Made by a program: the position numbers and the translations under genes. Below the pieces are notes generated by a model, which saw nothing but the letters and a program-made list of their open reading frames with translations, searched no databases and had not been told where the DNA came from. 33,387 nucleotides of DNA from Anaerolineales bacterium UBA5797 (lineage in GTDB: Bacteria > Chloroflexota > Anaerolineae > Anaerolineales > Villigracilaceae): positions 1 through 33,387 of the forward strand of contig DIDP01000069.1 in the NCBI GenBank assembly GCA_002418205.1. The letters are read 5' to 3'. Positions within the stretch are counted from its first letter, which is position 1. Each line of letters opens with the position of its first letter. Shown piece by piece: positions 29,552-33,387 of the stretch.

Positions 29552-30481
29552 TTAATCTTCGATGGTTGTCATGATGACGTGCCGGGCGCCTGCCGCGGTC
29601 AATGCCCTGGATACAGATTCAGCTTGATCCGCTTCCGTCAATGCGATCATGTTTCCGCCGCGTCCTCCGCCGCTGAGCTTTGCTCCCGTTGCCCCGGCTT
29701 CCCGCGCCGCTGAGACCAGTCTGTCGAGTTCGGGTGAAGAGACGGTCATCTCCCGCAACAGCGCGTGGTTTTGATCCATCAATCCCCCCAACTCTTTTGC
29801 ATCTCCTCCTTCGATCGCTTCACGCGCCCGTTTTGCGATCTCACCGACCTCGTCAAACACTCCTTCCCATTTCCCCGGGTCCGCCTCCCACAATTTGCGG
29901 ACATCGCCGACGGATTCCCTCGTGGGCGCGTGAATGCCCGTATCGCCGATCACGATGGTGAAAGGCTTGCCGACCTTGAAGGTTTCCATCAATTGACCTT
30001 TGATAAAGTAAACCGGTTTTGCATAGGTGACGACCGTGTTGTCGATTCCTGACGGGGTGCCGTGATGCAGTTTTTCGATCTCGTAAGTGAACGCGTTGAC
30101 TTCCTCGTCCGTCAGCGGATGGTTGAGGTGGGATGCCAACGCGCGGGTCAGCGCGACGGTCACCGCCGCGCCGGAACCGAGACCGGATGCAACGGGAATG
30201 GTGGAGGTGATGTTGATGCCCAGGTTGGGGAACGGAGAAACACGCGCGAGGAACAAAAAGTTATGAATAACGGAGGCAATTGGATGGTCGGAGGGAAGCG
30301 TGTTCAGTTCGGCGTGAAGGTCAATGTCTGGAGCGTCAATCCAGATCCCTGCGCGGGATGAATCCCGGATTTCAATATCCGCATGGACTTGTGTGACGGG
30401 GACCGCCAGCGCGGGACGTCCATAAACGACGGCATGCTCACCGAAGAGGATGATCTTGCCGGGCGCGGAGGCGTGGGTCAT
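29552..30481 (-). CDS. mvk: Mevalonate kinase
   Basis: 309 aa from ATG 30481, which overlaps the ubiA stop as ATGA. A GHMP kinase that phosphorylates mevalonate at the 5-OH. Signatures are THASAPGKIILFGEHAVVYG, the P-loop STIPVASGLGSGAAVTVAL, HHGTPSGIDNTVVTY (catalytic Asp) and the C-terminal AKLSGGGRGGNMIAL. Size is normal. Together with mvaD at the other end of the window it shows a mevalonate route to isoprenoids; no phosphomevalonate kinase is in the window. Coupling to a polyprenyl-phosphate-using UbiA enzyme fits a shared isoprenoid theme. Confidence 0.93.
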   Translation of the reverse strand: MTHASAPGKIILFGEHAVVYGRPALAVPVTQVHADIEIRDSSRAGIWIDAPDIDLHAELNTLPSDHPIASVIHNFLFLARVSPFPNLGINITSTIPVASGLGSGAAVTVALTRALASHLNHPLTDEEVNAFTYEIEKLHHGTPSGIDNTVVTYAKPVYFIKGQLMETFKVGKPFTIVIGDTGIHAPTRESVGDVRKLWEADPGKWEGVFDEVGEIAKRAREAIEGGDAKELGGLMDQNHALLREMTVSSPELDRLVSAAREAGATGAKLSGGGRGGNMIALTEADQAESVSRALTAAGARHVIMTTIED

Positions 30482-31350
30482 CTCGAGAGATAAAAGACCG
30501 CAAGCACGGCCAGCCCCCATAATATGACCGTGACCTGAAGCGGCCGATCCTTGAGCGCAACTTCCTCGGGTGAGCCTGCCTCATGTCCCATCTGGATCAA
30601 TTGCAGATAACGGAAGATGCCATAAACCACGAAGGGGATCGTGAGCATCATGCTGTGATTTTCGGGCAGGTTCGGCGCGGAGAAGGTGTAGAGCGAATAT
30701 GACACGATGGTCATGCCGGAGACGATGGTGATGTATTGGTCGAGCAGGGGAACGGTGTAGCCGTCCAGCACTTTGCGATGCGCGCCGGCGCCCTGTGCGA
30801 GCAGGTTCATTTCGGCGCGGCGTTTGCCAAAGCCGAGATAAAGCGAGAACAGGATGGTGATCATGTACAGCCAGGGCGAAAAACGCTCGACGGTGATGAG
30901 CGTCACCCCCGCGGCGACCCGCAGCACAAAACCCGAGGAAATGATCAGCACATCCAGGATGGGGACATGTTTGAGCCAGCGCGAATAAAGCAGGTTGATG
31001 ACGAAATAAAGCGCGACGATGCCTGCAAAGAAAGGCTCAAGCAGATACCCCAGCGCCAGCGCGAGGATGGCAAGCACGAAGGCGGCTGTCAAGGCAATCG
31101 GCACGGGCAGTTTGCCCGAAGCCAGCGGGCGGTGTTTCTTTTCCGGGTGTTTGCGGTCGGCTTCGATGTCGGCGATGTCGTTGAAGAGATAGACCGAGCT
31201 GGAGATCAAACAGAACAGCAGGAAGCCCTCCAACGTCCGCAGGAACGGTTCACGCAGGAACAATTGCTTGTCGAAGATCAACGCAAAAAAGACGAAGCCG
31301 TTCTTCGTCCATTGGCGCAGGCGCATGGTTTTGAGCAGGTGTTTTAACAT
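30478..31350 (-). CDS. ubiA: UbiA-family prenyltransferase, decaprenyl-phosphate phosphoribosyltransferase-like
   Basis: 290 aa with about eight membrane helices. The N-terminus LLKTMRLRQWTKNGFVFFAL and the Asp-rich motif FNDIADIEADRKHPEKKHRP match the DPPR synthase branch (mycobacterial Rv3806c type), which joins PRPP to a polyprenyl phosphate, rather than the quinone branch. The mycobacterial product feeds arabinan synthesis; the use here is unknown, and quinone or heme prenylation is the alternative. The ATG lies 6 nt after TAAAAT and there is no Shine-Dalgarno. It is the first gene of a two-gene unit with mevalonate kinase. Confidence 0.82.
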   Translation of the reverse strand: MLKHLLKTMRLRQWTKNGFVFFALIFDKQLFLREPFLRTLEGFLLFCLISSSVYLFNDIADIEADRKHPEKKHRPLASGKLPVPIALTAAFVLAILALALGYLLEPFFAGIVALYFVINLLYSRWLKHVPILDVLIISSGFVLRVAAGVTLITVERFSPWLYMITILFSLYLGFGKRRAEMNLLAQGAGAHRKVLDGYTVPLLDQYITIVSGMTIVSYSLYTFSAPNLPENHSMMLTIPFVVYGIFRYLQLIQMGHEAGSPEEVALKDRPLQVTVILWGLAVLAVFYLSR

Positions 31351-31362
31351 GCGCCAATTTTA
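31351..31362 (-). promoter_or_regulatory. Candidate leaderless promoter of ubiA-mvk
   Basis: On the minus strand TAAAAT (31357-31362), the spacer TGGCGC and the ATG at 31350. Only 44 bp separate this start codon from that of divergent tlyA. Confidence 0.6.
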
Positions 31363-31382
31363 CCTTTTTTGTGCGCGGGAAG

Positions 31383-31394
31383 TACAATAAGCCC
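31383..31394 (+). promoter_or_regulatory. Candidate leaderless promoter of tlyA
   Basis: TACAAT (31383-31388), the spacer AAGCCC and the ATG at 31395. Its -35 position falls on the -10 of the opposite ubiA promoter. Confidence 0.6.
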
Positions 31395-32219
31395 ATGCCA
31401 AAAGTACGACTGGATGTTCTGCTCGTGGAGCGCGGACTTGCCGAATCGCGCGCCAAGGCGCAGGCGCTGATCATGGCGGGACAGGTGCGCGTTGCGGATC
31501 AGGTCACGCTCAAGCCTGCCACCGCGGTTCCACCTGATTCCATCCTGACGGTGGATTCCGGTCCGCGCTTCGTTTCGCGCGGCGGTGAAAAACTGGATGC
31601 GGCCCTCGAAGCATTCGGCATCGATGCGAGCGGACTCGTCTGCGCGGATGTGGGCGCGTCCACGGGTGGCTTCACGGATTGCCTGTTGCAGCGCGGCGCG
31701 GCGAAGGTCTACGCCATCGATGTGGGGAAGGGGATCCTGCATTGGAAGCTGCGTAACGATCCGCGTGTGGTTGTGATGGAGGAGACGAATGCGCGTTTTG
31801 TGGAGTCCCTGCCGGAGACGGTGGATCTGGTCACGGTGGACGCCTCCTTCATTTCGTTGAAGATATTGTTGCCGGTGGTTAAGAAGTGGCTGCCTCCCTC
31901 GCCCCTTCAGGGCACTCCCCGCGATTTCGGAGAAACTGCGGGGAGTTTGAGGGGAGTCGTTGCCTTGATCAAGCCTCAATTCGAAGCAGGCAGGAAGGAC
32001 GTTTCGCGTGGAGACGGGGTGATCCGCGATCCGGAGATTCACAAACAGGTGTTGCTCGATGTTTTGGGGTTTGCGCGAACGGAGGGATTTCACCTCCGCG
32101 GGCTGATCAAAAGTCCGCTGCTGGGACCGAAGGGGAATGCTGAATTCCTGGTTTGGTTGTGGCAACAGGGAATGGATGCCGACCTGCCCGCACTCGTGGC
32201 GGGCGTCCTGCCAAAGTGA
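31395..32219 (+). CDS. tlyA: TlyA-type rRNA 2'-O-methyltransferase (S4 + FtsJ domains)
   Basis: 274 aa from ATG 31395. The S4 RNA-binding domain (RLDVLLVERGLAESRAKAQA, residues 5-60) is followed by an FtsJ-like SAM domain (ADVGASTGGFTDCLLQRGA, YAIDVGKGILHWKLRNDPRV, TVDASFISLKILLPV, VALIKPQFEAGRKDVSRGDG). TlyA methylates ribose in 16S and 23S rRNA and affects capreomycin sensitivity. About 20 residues (roughly 166-187, PPSPLQGTPRDFGETAGSLR) are extra between the strand ending KKWL and VALIKPQFE. The DNA encoding them is palindromic, suggesting an in-frame repeat insertion. An upstream in-frame start at 31371 would overlap the promoter. Confidence 0.9.
   Translation: MPKVRLDVLLVERGLAESRAKAQALIMAGQVRVADQVTLKPATAVPPDSILTVDSGPRFVSRGGEKLDAALEAFGIDASGLVCADVGASTGGFTDCLLQRGAAKVYAIDVGKGILHWKLRNDPRVVVMEETNARFVESLPETVDLVTVDASFISLKILLPVVKKWLPPSPLQGTPRDFGETAGSLRGVVALIKPQFEAGRKDVSRGDGVIRDPEIHKQVLLDVLGFARTEGFHLRGLIKSPLLGPKGNAEFLVWLWQQGMDADLPALVAGVLPK
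31902..31958. repeat. Palindromic repeat inserted in frame in tlyA
   Basis: ACTCCCCGC (31914-31922) pairs with GCGGGGAGT (31938-31946), a perfect 9 bp. Inside are TTTC and GAAA (31925-31928, 31932-31935), 4 bp more after a 2x2 mismatch. Outside, CCCCT near 31903 can pair with AGGGG near 31950. The segment codes for residues absent from usual TlyA proteins and keeps the frame open. Confidence 0.5.
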
Positions 32220-32222
32220 CCG

Positions 32223-33191
32223 TTACTCGTAAAATTCGGGATAATGCGGGGAGAGGTGCTGCTGGCCTTCCGAGAGTATATCGTCAATGGTCATGTTTTC
32301 GTGACCTTTTTCGGCCGGGTGATAATGAATGTGTACGCGCAGGATGCTTGGGAATGAATCGTAAATTATTTTTTCCACTTCCGTTGCGATCCTGTCGCCC
32401 TGCGTGACGGTGAAGTTGCCGTCGATGCCGATGGTCAGGTTCATGACAATATGAGGGCCAAACCGGTGTGCCTGTAATTCCTCCAGTTGCTTCACGCCTT
32501 GTATGCCTGCCAGCAGGGAGCGTATCCGTTTTGCCAGTTCCCTGCTCGGCACCGCGGCCATCAGGTCAACCGAGGATTCGCGCAGGATGAAAACCCCGGT
32601 GCGCAGGATGAGGAGTGCCACGAATGCGCCTGCCAGCGGGTCCACCCAGGGATATCCACGTTGACCGAGGAAAATGCCGACCGATGCGGCGGAGGCGGAG
32701 AAGATGTCGTTGCGGTGGTCGTAGGCGAGGACGTCCACAATGGGATTGCGGGTCTGGTTTCCGAGTCTGCGGACATAGAAGAAAAGGAATATCTTTATGG
32801 TGACAGTGCCGATTGCAACCCACAATGCGAACGGGTGCGCGCCGAGTGAGGAGAGTTCCCCGTCGAGCAGATCCCAGATCTTGTCCACGGCATCCCAGAA
32901 GACTTTGACCGCTGTCGCCACGACGAACGCACCCACTACAAGCGAAGCAATGCTTTCCAGTTGACGGTGCCCATAAGGATGTTCGACATCGGCTGGCTTG
33001 TTTGCAAGTCTAACGAAGATGCCTGCGACGATGTAATAAGCCACATCGGAAATGGAGTTGATCCCCTCGGCCAGCAACGCCGGGCTGTGGCCCAATACGC
33101 CAAAGATGGTCTTGAGCGCAGACAGAACAATGTTCACCCCCAGCCCAAGATTGACAGCCCATAGACTTTTTCGGTCCCGTTCGTGTGCCAC
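32223..33191 (-). CDS. Cation diffusion facilitator, probably Mn2+-type
   Basis: 322 aa with six membrane helices and a C-terminal cytoplasmic metal-binding domain (about 215-300). Transport-site residues align as Asn45 and Asp49 in helix 2 (EGINSISDV) and Asp158 and Asp162 in helix 5 (YDHRND). Zinc CDFs usually have His at the third position. N/D in helix 2 with D/D in helix 5 is the pattern described for the Mn2+ exporter MntE, so manganese is likely. Asp68 and His75 match a second conserved site. The C-terminal tail is His-rich (HIHYHPAEKGHE, EGQQHLSPHY). It starts with GTG at 33191, 6 nt after TAAAAT. It converges on tlyA with 3 nt between stops. Confidence 0.87.
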   Translation of the reverse strand: MAHERDRKSLWAVNLGLGVNIVLSALKTIFGVLGHSPALLAEGINSISDVAYYIVAGIFVRLANKPADVEHPYGHRQLESIASLVVGAFVVATAVKVFWDAVDKIWDLLDGELSSLGAHPFALWVAIGTVTIKIFLFFYVRRLGNQTRNPIVDVLAYDHRNDIFSASAASVGIFLGQRGYPWVDPLAGAFVALLILRTGVFILRESSVDLMAAVPSRELAKRIRSLLAGIQGVKQLEELQAHRFGPHIVMNLTIGIDGNFTVTQGDRIATEVEKIIYDSFPSILRVHIHYHPAEKGHENMTIDDILSEGQQHLSPHYPEFYE

Positions 33192-33203
33192 GGATGGATT
33201 TTA
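33192..33203 (-). promoter_or_regulatory. Candidate leaderless promoter of the CDF gene (GTG start)
   Basis: On the minus strand TAAAAT (33198-33203), the spacer CCATCC and then GTG. The same 6-nt geometry with a GTG start supports GTG as the true initiation codon. Confidence 0.55.
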
Positions 33204-33387
33204 TTGTCGAAAGGTGGGCAGTGTAATGGACAAAAATCATGTTTTCGATGGATGGGGATGGGGGAGAAAACCTTTTGGTGTTGATGATTTAGGCCGGGTG
33301 GGAAAAGGATGCGAAGAGACCGGTTGTGCGGCGGTACCAGCATTGAAAAAAAACATAATGAGATTGGTTCTCTGGGATTTGCTGTGA

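Noticed and set aside
33226..33387. Open frame starting at ATG 33226 and ending at the last base of the window
   Set aside because: The composition (Gly/Lys/Trp-rich, no pattern) and the lack of a ribosome site give no support. The last 180 bases otherwise hold only the CDF promoter.

Overview
The window looks like a chromosomal segment of an Anaerolineae-type Chloroflexota bacterium. This is an inference from gene content, not from a marker-gene search. The grounds are mevalonate-pathway genes in a bacterium, many membrane-anchored surface proteins with Thr/Pro-rich linkers, a yloU/yloV/rpmB/rpe/Ser-Thr-kinase block, moderately high GC, and no phage, transposase, tRNA or rRNA genes that I can see. 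Coding density is high, and the only gene-free stretch over 300 bases is upstream of corA.

Layout. 1-5.4 kb: mvaD, then yloV and yloU facing away from rpmB, then a Ser/Thr kinase-rpe pair. 5.5-9.3 kb: a lipid kinase, an SH3b surface protein, RtcB RNA ligase, a DUF971 protein and an MNT/HEPN pair. 9.4-12.3 kb (minus strand): a large membrane TPR protein and a flavin reductase-AMMECR1 pair. 12.5-18.5 kb: a cell-envelope cluster with one N-acetylmuramoyl-L-alanine amidase, four L,D-transpeptidase-like proteins (two with membrane stalks, two with Tat signals), a LURP-one-like protein and a hypothetical protein, closed by a clear terminator. 18.5-21.3 kb: an MFS transporter and an acyltransferase. 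21.3-28.05 kb: a plus-strand run of corA, an SMP-30 protein, an acyltransferase, a response regulator-flavoprotein fusion, a cNMP-domain histidine kinase and a CoA-binding protein. 28.06-33.2 kb: a CPBP protein, a nucleotide cyclase, ubiA-mevalonate kinase, tlyA and a CDF transporter.

Two regulatory themes stand out. First, at least seven genes, mostly the first of their transcription unit, have a TANNNT hexamer ending exactly 6 nt before the start codon, the geometry expected of leaderless mRNAs. Most genes inside operons instead use a Shine-Dalgarno site or overlap the previous gene. Second, corA has a promoter-like element followed by a leader of about 150 nt. The leader holds a 27-codon ORF with its own ribosome site, then two mutually exclusive hairpins, the second abutting the corA Shine-Dalgarno. 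It resembles in outline the leader-peptide control of enterobacterial magnesium transporter genes and is my best candidate for an undescribed system here.

Other points include a response-regulator/thioredoxin-reductase-like fusion without the redox CxxC, coupled by a GTGA overlap to a histidine kinase with a cNMP-binding domain; a nucleotide cyclase 1 kb away; a palindromic in-frame insertion in tlyA; and a CDF transporter with an N/D + D/D metal site suggesting manganese.
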